Under the pieces are notes generated by a model. That model saw only the letters and a list, made by a program, of their open reading frames with translations. It was not told the origin of the DNA and did no database searches. Shown piece after piece: positions 41,440-51,238 of a stretch of 64,000 bases of DNA; the stretch's first letter is position 1; the number at the start of each line of letters is the position of its first letter. Source of the stretch: Zobellia uliginosa (GTDB taxonomy: Bacteria > Bacteroidota > Bacteroidia > Flavobacteriales > Flavobacteriaceae); contig NZ_JAHKPY010000012.1 in the NCBI RefSeq assembly GCF_018860745.1, forward strand, positions 496,001 through 560,000, in the 5' to 3' direction. Position numbers and translations under genes: made by a program.

Positions 41440-44400
41440 ATGTCCAAAAAAGTTTGCTCAACATTTGTATGTCTTCTCTTCTTTCTCTGCCTTTTTGCTC
41501 AAGAAAGCGAACTTGAGTTCTCTCAAAATTATACAATTACCGATGGTTTAGCTCATAATGGAACGACTTCAATTCTAGAAGATTCAAGAGGTTACATATG
41601 GGTAGGTACCTTTGAAGGTCTTAACCGTTATGATGGCTATGAATTTAAGACTTTCAAGAACACACTGAGTCAAGACCTTTTTATAAGTAATCGTATTAGA
41701 TCACTTAAAGAAGATACAAAAGGGAATATATGGATTGGTACGGATGAGGGTATCTCCCTATATAACTATGACCTAGAAGAGTTCAGCGACATTTATTCAA
41801 ATCAACTCGCCAAAAAAGGAATTAAAGGGCCGGTCGTTAGGGATATTTCTATAAACAAAGACCAAGGCATTATTCTCTGTGCTACTGAAAAATATGGAAT
41901 TCTAATATTTAACGATGATTATACCTTAAAAGACGAATATTCCCCCACGGCCTTTTATGAGAATGGGGCCGTTAAATTCTACAGCTCACTATCTATAGAC
42001 AAAAGTACATACCTCTATGCTACATCCGTAGGCCTACTTTCTTTTAGCCTAAAAGACCATCAATTTACTAAAGTAGTTTCCAATGAAATAAATAATTGCG
42101 AGTCTTTGCTGCGTATTAACGCATCTACTTTTTTGGCAACACTTAAATCTGGCTTCGCAATACTTTCTTATCAAAAGAAAGGTGCCAATTATGACTACCG
42201 AGTCGTTAAGAATAACCTTTTACCCTCACAAAACTTCAACAGCTCTGCTTTTGACCACGAAAACAATCTCTGGCTTGGCACTTTGAACAACGGAGCTGTT
42301 CGCATTAATGATATTAATACCCTTTATAAGAACACAGACATAGATTATTCATTATTTAAATTCCAGAACAGGCAACTTCGCATAAGCTGTTTTAACACTA
42401 CCTCCAATAACCGGTTTTGGGTGGGTTCTTTTGACAAAGGTATTTTTCGTTTGGATATTAAAAAAAATCCATTCAAAGAATTTGACGGACAAAGTCCTTA
42501 CCAATTTGGTGTAAGTGATCGACATTTAATTCATATAGCCCCATTGGACGATCACAGGACTTATTTGACCAAAAACCAAGGAGGCTTGGCTCTTTTCAAT
42601 TCAGAAACGTCTCAATTTGACCCATTACCTTCTGTTTTTTCAGATAAATATGCTTCACGAATTTCGTCGGTGTATATTGATAAAAGAAAAAGAACCTGGT
42701 TTATGGTACGAGAAAAGGGTTACTTTAGGTTAAATCCGGGAGAGAAAAACCCCCTACCCATTAATATTAGCTCGCTCCCTGAATTTTCAGGGATAGAATC
42801 TTATAAAATAACAGAAGACAAAAAGGGGAACCTCTGGCTTGGTTCCAGAAGAGGTGTTTATAAGATTTCGGTAGATAAAAAAGGTAACGTCACCAGAATA
42901 GAAGCCCTGAACGACAATCCGTATTTTGATAATTTTAAAATGATACTGGCCCGTTATGTATATGCAGACCCTGAGCATGATTTTATATGGGTGGGCACAG
43001 CGGAAGACGGTCTTTTTAGAATTAATATTAAAGATGACCCTTTATTAAAACATGCAAAAATCAAGCACCTCCGGATGGACAAGAAGGAAGGAGGTCTACC
43101 AAATAATTTTGTTTCTGCCATAACAAGAACACCAGATGGGAATTTATGGATAGGAACAGAAGGGGCAGGAATCTGCAAAGTAGAAAATAGTGAAAATGAA
43201 CCTATTTTCATCCCTTTTTCCGAAAAAGATGGACTTTCCAACAACGTTGTAAAAAGTATTAACATTGACAATGAAGGCAACCTTTGGATTGCTACAAATG
43301 TAGGCCTAAATAAATTTTACCCTAAAGAAAAAAAGTTCAGGAAATTCGGCAAAGAGGATGGACTCCCCTTTGAAGATTTTTGGTACGCTTCCTCTTACTT
43401 AAAAAATGGCACTTTGGTATTGGCTGGTCTTGAGGGCTTCTCCTACTTTAAACCAGAATCAATCACCGACTACGAACCACTGCCCACTTTACATTTTGGA
43501 GATTTCAAAATATTCAACAAAACTGTTTTTCCTCAGGATACGGTCAACAAAAGGGTGTTGCTTTCCGAACGGCTACATGATGGCCAAAAGTTAAAATTAA
43601 GATACGATGAAAATGTTTTTACAGTAGAAGCTTTATCCCTGCATTTTGCTTCCACAGAAAATCACTTTCTAAAATACAGGCTATTACCCGTAGACCAGAA
43701 TTGGCTACAGACCACCTCCGATCAACGCATGATCAACTATAATGGTTTACAGCCCGGAACCTATTCATTAGAGGTAGCAGCATCAAACTCCATTGGAGAG
43801 TGGACCGCTCCCAAAACCCTTAGCATAGTTATTTCCCCTCCATTTTGGAAAACTCCCTTGGCCTATATTCTTTATGCTTTGGCTTTCTTTTTAATTCTGG
43901 GTATTGTGCTCTATAACATTATAAAAGTACAATCGTTGCGCTACAACATTCAATTGGAGCAAATAGAAAAAGACAAAGTAAAAGAAGTTAACGCGGCCAA
44001 ACTTCGGTTTTTTGCAAACATTTCCCATGAACTAAAAACACCGCTCAATCTTATTTCTAGTCCAGTTAAACTATTGTCCGAGCGCTACAAAGACAATATA
44101 GATTCTCAGGAAAAGCTGAATATCGTGGCCCGCCAGTCCAAAAAAATAGGACAGCTTATAGACCAAATTCATGATTTTGAGCGGGTAGATGCCAACTTAA
44201 TGGAGATGAACTATTCAAGATTTTATTTTGATGAGTTCATAGAAAGCCTAGTTCCCGATTTTCATTACCTAGCCTACAACAGTCACAAAAGATTGGAAGT
44301 TGTTTCTAAAAATTCAAATATTGTAGTCTCCGCAGACCGCGACAAGCTAGAAAAAGTATTCAATAACCTTTTAAGTAATGCCTTTAAATATACCGGTGTC

Positions 44401-45573
44401 AATGATGTTATTACAATTACCTATGTAAGTGATGACAAAGACCTTCTTGTATCAGTAACCGATTCGGGAAGAGGTATTCATGATGATGATCTACCCCATA
44501 TTTTTGAAAGGTTCTATCAATCCCGAAAAAGAGAGAGCATACATTCTACAGGTTCCGGCATAGGGCTCGCTTTTTCCAAAAAATTGGTAGAAATGCATTA
44601 TGGTTATCTGGAAGCTTTTAGTGAAATAGGAGTTGGCACAACTATAACGGTACGTCTACCGGTGGTAAAAAAAGAATCTGCGGACGACCAAGCTTCCAAG
44701 GAGAATGCCATCATAACGGCCGAAAATGAGGTGTCAGATGCAGAAACTACGATAGCAAAGACTGAAATTTCCAAAATTAAAACAAGCGGTGACCACTCAG
44801 AAAATCTTATTTTTTATGTGGAGGATGTACTAGATATGCGGCTCTACGTATCTAAAGTGCTTTCTAAATTCTTTAAGGTCAAAACATTTACCAACGGAAG
44901 GGAATGCCTAGATGCCATGGAAGACCAATGGCCAGATTTGGTCATAAGTGATATTCAAATGCCGGTCATAAACGGATTGGAACTTTGCAAACGTATTAAG
45001 GCAGATATAAAAACAAGTCATATTCCGGTTATATTACTTACCGCGTTAGATGATATTGAAAATCAGATTCAAGGTATTAAAGATGGTGCGGATGCCTACA
45101 TTAAAAAACCTTTTGATGCCCGCCAGTTGGTAGCTCGAACGGAAGCCCTGCTGGAAAATAAAAAACGATTACGGGAACGTTTCAAAATTGGTATTCCGCT
45201 TATTAAGGACAACAACCTCAACATTAGAAACGATAATGCGTTTCTTGAAAAGCTATATCATCTCATGGCCGAAAATCTAGATAATCAAAATCTAGATATG
45301 GACCAATTTGCACGTCAATTGTACCTCAACCGTACACACTTCTACCAAAAAGTAAAAGCCTTAACGGATAAAACCCCGTTTGAAATGCTGAAAATGTACC
45401 GCTTAAAAAAAGCGGCAGAGTTACTTGTACAACAACCAGATCTATCCGTAAATGAAGTCTACACCATGACCGGATTTAAAAGCCGAACGCATTTTAGCAA
45501 GCTCTTTAAAGAAATGTACCATACTACTCCTGGGAAATATACAGCTCAAAGCAAAGACAGGAATTCTTTATAA
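41440..45573 (+). CDS. Hybrid two-component system sensor/regulator (HTCS)
   Basis: The 1377-residue protein carries a whole phosphorelay in one chain. A signal segment (VCSTFVCLLFFLCLFA) precedes an exported sensor of many beta-propeller Reg_prop repeats (GYIWVGTFEGLNRYDGYEF, GNIWIGTDEGISLYN and others) and a Y_Y_Y domain ending near 790. A membrane helix follows (about 803-828). The cytosolic part has a histidine kinase (ANISHELKTPLN, His near 863; GSGIGLAFSKKL), a receiver (PDLVISDIQMPV, Asp near 1170) and an AraC-type DNA-binding domain (about 1275-1377). The ATG at 41440 is chosen; upstream codons would start at TTG. It lies 204 bases before the sulfatase operon on the same strand and is its likely glycan-sensing activator. 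Confidence 0.93.
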   Translation: MSKKVCSTFVCLLFFLCLFAQESELEFSQNYTITDGLAHNGTTSILEDSRGYIWVGTFEGLNRYDGYEFKTFKNTLSQDLFISNRIRSLKEDTKGNIWIGTDEGISLYNYDLEEFSDIYSNQLAKKGIKGPVVRDISINKDQGIILCATEKYGILIFNDDYTLKDEYSPTAFYENGAVKFYSSLSIDKSTYLYATSVGLLSFSLKDHQFTKVVSNEINNCESLLRINASTFLATLKSGFAILSYQKKGANYDYRVVKNNLLPSQNFNSSAFDHENNLWLGTLNNGAVRINDINTLYKNTDIDYSLFKFQNRQLRISCFNTTSNNRFWVGSFDKGIFRLDIKKNPFKEFDGQSPYQFGVSDRHLIHIAPLDDHRTYLTKNQGGLALFNSETSQFDPLPSVFSDKYASRISSVYIDKRKRTWFMVREKGYFRLNPGEKNPLPINISSLPEFSGIESYKITEDKKGNLWLGSRRGVYKISVDKKGNVTRIEALNDNPYFDNFKMILARYVYADPEHDFIWVGTAEDGLFRINIKDDPLLKHAKIKHLRMDKKEGGLPNNFVSAITRTPDGNLWIGTEGAGICKVENSENEPIFIPFSEKDGLSNNVVKSINIDNEGNLWIATNVGLNKFYPKEKKFRKFGKEDGLPFEDFWYASSYLKNGTLVLAGLEGFSYFKPESITDYEPLPTLHFGDFKIFNKTVFPQDTVNKRVLLSERLHDGQKLKLRYDENVFTVEALSLHFASTENHFLKYRLLPVDQNWLQTTSDQRMINYNGLQPGTYSLEVAASNSIGEWTAPKTLSIVISPPFWKTPLAYILYALAFFLILGIVLYNIIKVQSLRYNIQLEQIEKDKVKEVNAAKLRFFANISHELKTPLNLISSPVKLLSERYKDNIDSQEKLNIVARQSKKIGQLIDQIHDFERVDANLMEMNYSRFYFDEFIESLVPDFHYLAYNSHKRLEVVSKNSNIVVSADRDKLEKVFNNLLSNAFKYTGVNDVITITYVSDDKDLLVSVTDSGRGIHDDDLPHIFERFYQSRKRESIHSTGSGIGLAFSKKLVEMHYGYLEAFSEIGVGTTITVRLPVVKKESADDQASKENAIITAENEVSDAETTIAKTEISKIKTSGDHSENLIFYVEDVLDMRLYVSKVLSKFFKVKTFTNGRECLDAMEDQWPDLVISDIQMPVINGLELCKRIKADIKTSHIPVILLTALDDIENQIQGIKDGADAYIKKPFDARQLVARTEALLENKKRLRERFKIGIPLIKDNNLNIRNDNAFLEKLYHLMAENLDNQNLDMDQFARQLYLNRTHFYQKVKALTDKTPFEMLKMYRLKKAAELLVQQPDLSVNEVYTMTGFKSRTHFSKLFKEMYHTTPGKYTAQSKDRNSL

Positions 45574-45684
45574 AAGAATCTTTTATTAGTTCAAAGGATA
45601 TTCGACAATAAGCGTTCAAGTTCACTTATGAATTAAAGAATACATATTTTGTACGTATAGAGACATCGTTTTCCTCCAGAAAAA

Positions 45685-45692
45685 TATCTTTG
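45685..45692 (+). promoter_or_regulatory. -7 element of the sulfatase operon
   Basis: TATCTTTG is an exact TAnnTTTG match 85 bases before the first sulfatase start. No convincing -33 sequence is present, as expected if the HTCS activates the promoter. An AT-rich palindrome (TAAAAG-AAT-CTTTTA, 45571-45585) just after the HTCS stop may be a weak terminator. Confidence 0.5.
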
Positions 45693-45777
45693 AACTTAGT
45701 GACAAAAGGCATAACTTAATTTTAAAAGGAGTTATGGCCTAAAAAAATCAAATCACTATTATCAAAAAGTCAGGATT

Positions 45778-47334
45778 ATGATAACATATGCTTTTCAAAT
45801 TTTTCAATCCATTCTGAAATTCGGTTTGGTAGGAGTGCTATCACTTTGCACAAACCCTAACAATCAAAAGCCAGTTACAAAAACGGAACGTCCAAACATT
45901 CTGTTCTGTATTGCCGATGATGCTTCCATGAAAAGTTTTGGTGCCTATGGAGATACATTCATTAATACACCTGCAATAGACAATTTGGCCAAAGAAGGTG
46001 TCGTGTTTCAGAATGCATATAACGGAAATCCAAAATGCTCACCTGCACGAGCTTGTATCTTAACAGGCAAGTACAGTTGGCAGTTAAAAGAAGCGGCCGA
46101 CCATAACGGTCGGTTTCCTCTTGAATTTAAAACCTATCCACAGTTATTAGCTAAAAAGGGGTATCGTGTTGGCTACACGGGCAAAGGTTGGGGACCCGGC
46201 GTGTATGACACCAAAGACAATCCTGCGGGGCCGCAACATAACGCTATCAAACTAGAACCGCCTTATAAGGGCATTACAGATGTGGATTATGCAGCAAATT
46301 TCGAGGCCTTTCTAAACGACAACCCAAAAGATACACCGTTTTGTTTTTGGTTGGGCGCAAAAGAACCACATCGCTTTTATGAATTGGACTCATGGAAAAA
46401 AGACGGAAGAGAATTAAAGGAAGCCAGTGTACCTGCATTTTATCCTGATAATGAAGTGGTCCGTGGTGATTTACTGGACTACGCCATTGAAGTAGAGTGG
46501 TTCGACACCCATGTGGGCAAGGCCATTCAGGCTTTAGAAGAAAAGGGATTATTAGAGAATACATTGGTAGTAATTACCTCCGATCATGGCATGCCTTTCC
46601 CAAGAGTTAAAGGTCAGATTTATGAAGAAGGTTTTCATGTTCCACTCGTTGCCTATTGGAAAGGAAAAATTGTTTCCGGTCGTACGGTGAGCGACTTTGT
46701 AAGTTTCTCTGATTTGGCGCCAACGTTTATGGAAGTTGCTGGTGAAACACCAACTAAACAGATGACGGGAGGTAGCATCATCAAACAACTTTTTACTCCA
46801 GAATCAGGTAGGATTGATGCTAGTCGCGACCATGTCCTTTTAGGAAAAGAACGTCACGATGTTGGTCGCTCCAATGAAGATGGCACAGACTTAGCCTATC
46901 CTGTTAGAGCTATTAGAAACGACTATCTTCTGTACGTTCACAATATTAAACCAGAAAGATGGCCCGTTGGTAATCCGGAATTCGGTTTTATGAATACGGA
47001 TGGTTCACCAACAAAGAGTTACCTCACCAACCTAAAACCTGAAGACGAGGAGTATCATTATTTTGAAATGAATTTTGATAAGAAACCGGAAAATGAACTT
47101 TACAATATCCAGAAAGACCCGCATTGCATTACTAATTTGGCCGAAAAACCTGAGTACGCATCTGTAATTAAAACGCTTCGTACTCAAATGGAAACTGAAT
47201 TAATTGCGCAAGGAGACCCAAGAACACTGGGTAATGGCGACATCTTTGACAATTACATTTACTATGGCAAAAGACTGGATTATAAAACAGGCAAACGGAT
47301 ATCACCCCTCAAATACGAGAAACAAACCGAATAG
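45778..47334 (+). CDS. S1-type formylglycine sulfatase, exported
   Basis: The 518-residue enzyme has an N-terminal hydrophobic signal with a lipobox-like LSLC (about 20-23). The alkaline-phosphatase-like core starts RPNILFCIADDASMKSFG, where the DD pair binds calcium. The catalytic cysteine lies in CSPARACILTG near residue 83 (C-x-P-x-R), which is converted to formylglycine. TGKGWGPG and VITSDHGMPFPR near 262-273 complete the active site. It removes sulfate esters from a sugar; the target position and glycan cannot be assigned from motifs. It is the first gene of the operon, nine bases before a second sulfatase. Confidence 0.9.
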   Translation: MITYAFQIFQSILKFGLVGVLSLCTNPNNQKPVTKTERPNILFCIADDASMKSFGAYGDTFINTPAIDNLAKEGVVFQNAYNGNPKCSPARACILTGKYSWQLKEAADHNGRFPLEFKTYPQLLAKKGYRVGYTGKGWGPGVYDTKDNPAGPQHNAIKLEPPYKGITDVDYAANFEAFLNDNPKDTPFCFWLGAKEPHRFYELDSWKKDGRELKEASVPAFYPDNEVVRGDLLDYAIEVEWFDTHVGKAIQALEEKGLLENTLVVITSDHGMPFPRVKGQIYEEGFHVPLVAYWKGKIVSGRTVSDFVSFSDLAPTFMEVAGETPTKQMTGGSIIKQLFTPESGRIDASRDHVLLGKERHDVGRSNEDGTDLAYPVRAIRNDYLLYVHNIKPERWPVGNPEFGFMNTDGSPTKSYLTNLKPEDEEYHYFEMNFDKKPENELYNIQKDPHCITNLAEKPEYASVIKTLRTQMETELIAQGDPRTLGNGDIFDNYIYYGKRLDYKTGKRISPLKYEKQTE

Positions 47335-47343
47335 TTAAAATGC

Positions 47344-48843
47344 ATGAAAAAGAACATTCTATACTTTCTACTTTTATTTTTTTACCCATTGGCTTCTATT
47401 TTGGCCCAACAAAAGCCCAATATCATTTTTATATTGGTAGATGACCTTGGTTATGCCGATGTTGGTTTTAACGGCTCCAAATATTTCGAAACCCCTTCAC
47501 TAGATGCTTTATCCAAAGAAAGTTTGATTTTTGATAATGCCTATATGTATCCCACCTGTTCCCCATCAAGAGCAGCTCTTTTCACCGGAAAACAATCGTT
47601 TAGAACTGGAGTGTACACGGTTCCTGTTTTAGAAAAAGGAGATGCCCACGAGAACATTTTTTCTAGATGGACCGTTGGCAAAGAACACTCAATTTATGCC
47701 AAACCCCTTGCCGAGAATGGATACAAGTCTATTCACTTGGGTAAATGGCATATTGTTGGCCCGTTTCCTGAAAAAGAACTGGCCATGAGCTGGCCCATTC
47801 AACAAAGATTAGACCAGCCACAGGCGGGAGATTTCACATGGTTAGAAAATCACAAGACACCAGCCGTAAAGCAATACTACCCGGAAGGTAGAGGATTTAT
47901 TAAAAATGTGGGTGGCACGTTCCGTGGCGACCCTGCTTTAGAAGAAGGAGGTTATAAAAGTGAAACAGGCGGGTATCGTGCACCATTCAGCAATCCATTT
48001 GTAGAACCAAAACCTGATGATGAATGGTTAACGGACCGGTTAGCCAATGATGCTATTGACTTTATGGATGAGCATAAGAGCAGCCCTTTTCTAGTTAATC
48101 TTCATTTCTATGCGGTACATCGTCCTATAAAAAACAGAAACGACGAGCTTTTTGAGAAATACATGAATAAAGCTGGAGACCCTGAATTAGGACAAGGCGT
48201 GGGTAAAAAGAAAGAGCGTATGGCCAGTTATGCCACCATGGTGCAGTCTATGGATGAGAATATTGGCAAAATTACGGCCTACCTCAAGGAAAATAACTTA
48301 GAGGAAAACACTATGATCATAGTCACCTCGGATAATGGTTATCACCCTATTGCTTCAGAGAATTTAAAGATGAGAGGTGCCAAAGGCGAAATTTATGAAG
48401 GTGGCATCAAAGTTCCCGCCTTAATCCATTGGCCCGGTAAAGTGAAGGCCCGAAGAACGGACATGCCAATTTCGGTTTTAGACTATTTCCCTACGATGAT
48501 GGATGTAGCCCAAATTGATTACAAAAGTCAGCTTGACGGAAACGCTCTTACTCCCCTATTTCAAGGGGATACTAAACTTTTTAAAGAACGCCCATTGTTC
48601 TGGCATCTGGCCAGCCAATACAAAAACGGAACGTGTTCCGTAATAAGAAAAGGAGATTATAAATTGATTCAATTTTTAGCCGATGGAAAACTCGAACTCT
48701 ACAACTTAAAAAGCGACCCTCTAGAGGCCAATAATTTAGCTGAAACGCAAACAAAAACAACCCAAAAACTACTTAAAGAATTAGTGACTTGGCGCATAAA
48801 AAATAAAGTGCCTCTACCCCCAAATTCCAGTCTCTCTAAGTAA
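47344..48843 (+). CDS. S1-type formylglycine sulfatase, exported
   Basis: The 499-residue protein has a signal peptide (YFLLLFFYPLASILA) and the arylsulfatase core PNIIFILVDDLGYADVGFNG. The formylglycine motif is CSPSRAALFTGK near residue 76. HLGKWHIVG near 130-138 and VTSDNGYHPIA near 329 are also typical. The order of active-site blocks is complete and the length usual. It ends one base before the next sulfatase start, so the three leading sulfatases must share one message. Substrate class unknown; differences in the loops from its neighbours suggest different sulfate positions. Confidence 0.9.
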   Translation: MKKNILYFLLLFFYPLASILAQQKPNIIFILVDDLGYADVGFNGSKYFETPSLDALSKESLIFDNAYMYPTCSPSRAALFTGKQSFRTGVYTVPVLEKGDAHENIFSRWTVGKEHSIYAKPLAENGYKSIHLGKWHIVGPFPEKELAMSWPIQQRLDQPQAGDFTWLENHKTPAVKQYYPEGRGFIKNVGGTFRGDPALEEGGYKSETGGYRAPFSNPFVEPKPDDEWLTDRLANDAIDFMDEHKSSPFLVNLHFYAVHRPIKNRNDELFEKYMNKAGDPELGQGVGKKKERMASYATMVQSMDENIGKITAYLKENNLEENTMIIVTSDNGYHPIASENLKMRGAKGEIYEGGIKVPALIHWPGKVKARRTDMPISVLDYFPTMMDVAQIDYKSQLDGNALTPLFQGDTKLFKERPLFWHLASQYKNGTCSVIRKGDYKLIQFLADGKLELYNLKSDPLEANNLAETQTKTTQKLLKELVTWRIKNKVPLPPNSSLSK

Positions 48844-48844
48844 T

Positions 48845-50434
48845 ATGAATCAATTTAACGGCTACACCATGCGCACCTCTAGACTCCTCACAACTTTAGT
48901 CCTAATTCTTTTAATAACCCCCTCATGTTGGACGCAAGAGAAATCGACTAAAAAACCCAACGTAGTTTTAATTTATGCTGATGATTTGGGAAGAGGTATG
49001 CTTGGTTCCTATGGTCAAAAAATGTTGACCACACCCAATATTGATAGATTAGCTTCAGAAGGTATGCAATTTGAAAGAGCCTATGGCGCTATGTACTGTG
49101 CTCCAGCAAGAGCAAGTCTGCTGACTGGCATGCATGACTGCCATGGTGGTGATGCTATGACTATTGTAAAAGCGGGTATTTACAAACAATTGGACAATGG
49201 CCTCACTTTTGATGAAATTAAAGATAAAATTCACGAAGTAGCATTACCTGCTGAAAAAGACGAAGTGTTTTTAGGAGAAGTAGCTCAAAGAGCGGGTTAT
49301 ACCACAGGGCAATTTGGGAAGCTAGAATGGGGTTTTGCCACCACTCCCGAACGTATGGAGCGCCATGGTTGGGACCATCATTTTGGGTACTACGACCACG
49401 TGCGCTGCCATGGCTTCTACCCTCCTTTTCTTTTTGAAGACGGGAAAAAAATAGATATCCCAGGAAACACACATATAGATTGTGCCAAAACCACGGAATA
49501 TGACTCCCCAGAAAATTATGCTACTCGTTGGAACATGGAGGGCAAAGCGGTGTATTCCGAGCATATATTAATGGATAAAATGTTGGCTTTTATGGATGAC
49601 AATAATCCAAAAAAAACCGATAAACCTTTCTTTCTCTATTTCCCCACACAGTTACCTCACGGACCAACTATGGTTCCTGAAGTACATCCCGAACTAGCGA
49701 ACAATACCAATCTAACACAATGGGAAAAGGAATATGCTTCCATGGTAAAAATGTTAGATGATGATGTGGGCCGTATTTATGACAAACTAGAAGAAATGGG
49801 AATTTTGGAGAATACCATCATCGTCTTTACATCAGACAATGGGCACGAAATTTATTATCCTGAAGAAGGTCGCACCTCCAAAAACAACGTGAATGTAAAA
49901 GGAGAGGAGTTTGATAATATTACAACTCGCTTCAATAGTAAGGCCATAGGTGATATTTTTGATGGCAACGACGGCATGTCCGGTAAAAAGCGGGACAACT
50001 GGGAAGGTGGCGTACGTGTTCCGCTATTCTGGTATTGGAAAAACCATATAAAAGCCGGTGCAGTTTCAGACCAAATGGTCAGTAATTATGATTTTTTAAA
50101 TACCCTTGCGGAAATTGTAGGCACACCACAAGTAAAAGAAAAAGATGGTATTTCTTATGCCAAAGTTCTATTTGGTGGCAAACCAAAACTGCGTGAATAC
50201 ACCATTTACTCTTCAAAAATGGGTCCCGCTTTAGTTACCCAAGAAGGTTGGAAGCTGAGGTACTATCTTAAAGAAAACGTTTTTCAACTCTACTATCTGC
50301 CTGAGGATTACGAAGAAATAAATGATTTAGCTAAAGAACATCCTGAAAAGACGGAAAACCTAAAAGCAATTCTCTATGAAGAATGCAATGGAAATTGGGA
50401 AAATGGACTTGGCCCAATTCAAATAAGAATCTAA
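48845..50434 (+). CDS. S1-type formylglycine sulfatase, exported
   Basis: The 529-residue enzyme carries the core KPNVVLIYADDLGRGMLGSYG and the formylglycine site CAPARASLLTGMHDC near residue 83. The Cys pair around it may form a disulfide. GQFGKLEWGF replaces the usual GKWH block, and FTSDNGHEIYYPEE follows near 330. The signal peptide (LLTTLVLILLITPSC) is best read from the ATG at 48869, eight codons in, since the first codons are polar; the upstream ATG is kept as the boundary because it sits one base behind the previous stop. It is followed 13 bases later by an SGNH hydrolase. Confidence 0.88.
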   Translation: MNQFNGYTMRTSRLLTTLVLILLITPSCWTQEKSTKKPNVVLIYADDLGRGMLGSYGQKMLTTPNIDRLASEGMQFERAYGAMYCAPARASLLTGMHDCHGGDAMTIVKAGIYKQLDNGLTFDEIKDKIHEVALPAEKDEVFLGEVAQRAGYTTGQFGKLEWGFATTPERMERHGWDHHFGYYDHVRCHGFYPPFLFEDGKKIDIPGNTHIDCAKTTEYDSPENYATRWNMEGKAVYSEHILMDKMLAFMDDNNPKKTDKPFFLYFPTQLPHGPTMVPEVHPELANNTNLTQWEKEYASMVKMLDDDVGRIYDKLEEMGILENTIIVFTSDNGHEIYYPEEGRTSKNNVNVKGEEFDNITTRFNSKAIGDIFDGNDGMSGKKRDNWEGGVRVPLFWYWKNHIKAGAVSDQMVSNYDFLNTLAEIVGTPQVKEKDGISYAKVLFGGKPKLREYTIYSSKMGPALVTQEGWKLRYYLKENVFQLYYLPEDYEEINDLAKEHPEKTENLKAILYEECNGNWENGLGPIQIRI

Positions 50435-50447
50435 ATAAATTGGAGCT

Positions 50448-51200
50448 ATGATCGAAAAAACATTCAGATGTAATTATATTTTGCTTCTTTTAATACTGTT
50501 TGCTTTTACATTTTCTGCAAATGCTCAATCTGATTTAATAGAAAATCCTGCGGCTACGTCTGTACAACGTGATGGGGACTGGTGGAACAACAGGCACAAG
50601 ACCATCGTAGACAGACTTGATTCTAATCCTGAATTGATATTAGTTGGAAACTCCATTTTTCACACCTTGGAAGAAGAAGACCGCAAAGAAGTTTGGACTA
50701 AATACCTAGACCGATACCGTACTGTAGACATGGGTATTAGCGGTGACCGAACCGAGAATGTTATCTGGCGTATTGAAAATGGAACCTTAGAAGGTATAAA
50801 TCCAAAAGTAGCCGTAGTTTTAATAGGAACCAACAATACAGATGGCAACCATTATTTAAACATAAGTACACCTGAAGAACTAGCCAATGGCATCTACAAA
50901 ATATGTACCCTACTGAACCAAAAACTTCCTGATACCGAGATTCTGCTTATGGGTATTCTTCCTTACGGATACAAAGCCAATCACAGAGATAACATTAACA
51001 AAGCAACAAATAAACTGATTGCTTCCTTTCCAAAAAAGAATCCAAAAATTCACTACATCAACATTGGCTCTAAATACGTTGATGAAAATGGGAAAATCAA
51101 AAAAGAACTCATGCCTGATTACCTCCATCCCAATGCAGAAGGACATCTCTTAATGTTCGAGGCGCTTGATGCCGATATTCAAAAGTTAATGAAACAGTAA
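50448..51200 (+). CDS. SGNH/GDSL-type esterase, exported
   Basis: The 250-residue protein has a signal peptide (ILLLLILFAFTFSANA) and an SGNH hydrolase fold of the PAF-acetylhydrolase-like type. Block I is LVGNSIFHTLE near residue 65, with the nucleophile Ser but Asn in place of the Asp of GDS. MGISGDRTENVIWRI follows, then block III IGTNNTDGNHYL near 125, and block V DYLHPNAEGH near 224-233 with the Asp/His pair. Such enzymes remove acetyl or other acyl groups from glycans. Between sulfatases and glycosidases it probably deacylates the same polysaccharide. Confidence 0.82.
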   Translation: MIEKTFRCNYILLLLILFAFTFSANAQSDLIENPAATSVQRDGDWWNNRHKTIVDRLDSNPELILVGNSIFHTLEEEDRKEVWTKYLDRYRTVDMGISGDRTENVIWRIENGTLEGINPKVAVVLIGTNNTDGNHYLNISTPEELANGIYKICTLLNQKLPDTEILLMGILPYGYKANHRDNINKATNKLIASFPKKNPKIHYINIGSKYVDENGKIKKELMPDYLHPNAEGHLLMFEALDADIQKLMKQ

Positions 51201-51238
51201 ATGATTTAAAGCTCAACTTTTTACAGAACCAATACCAA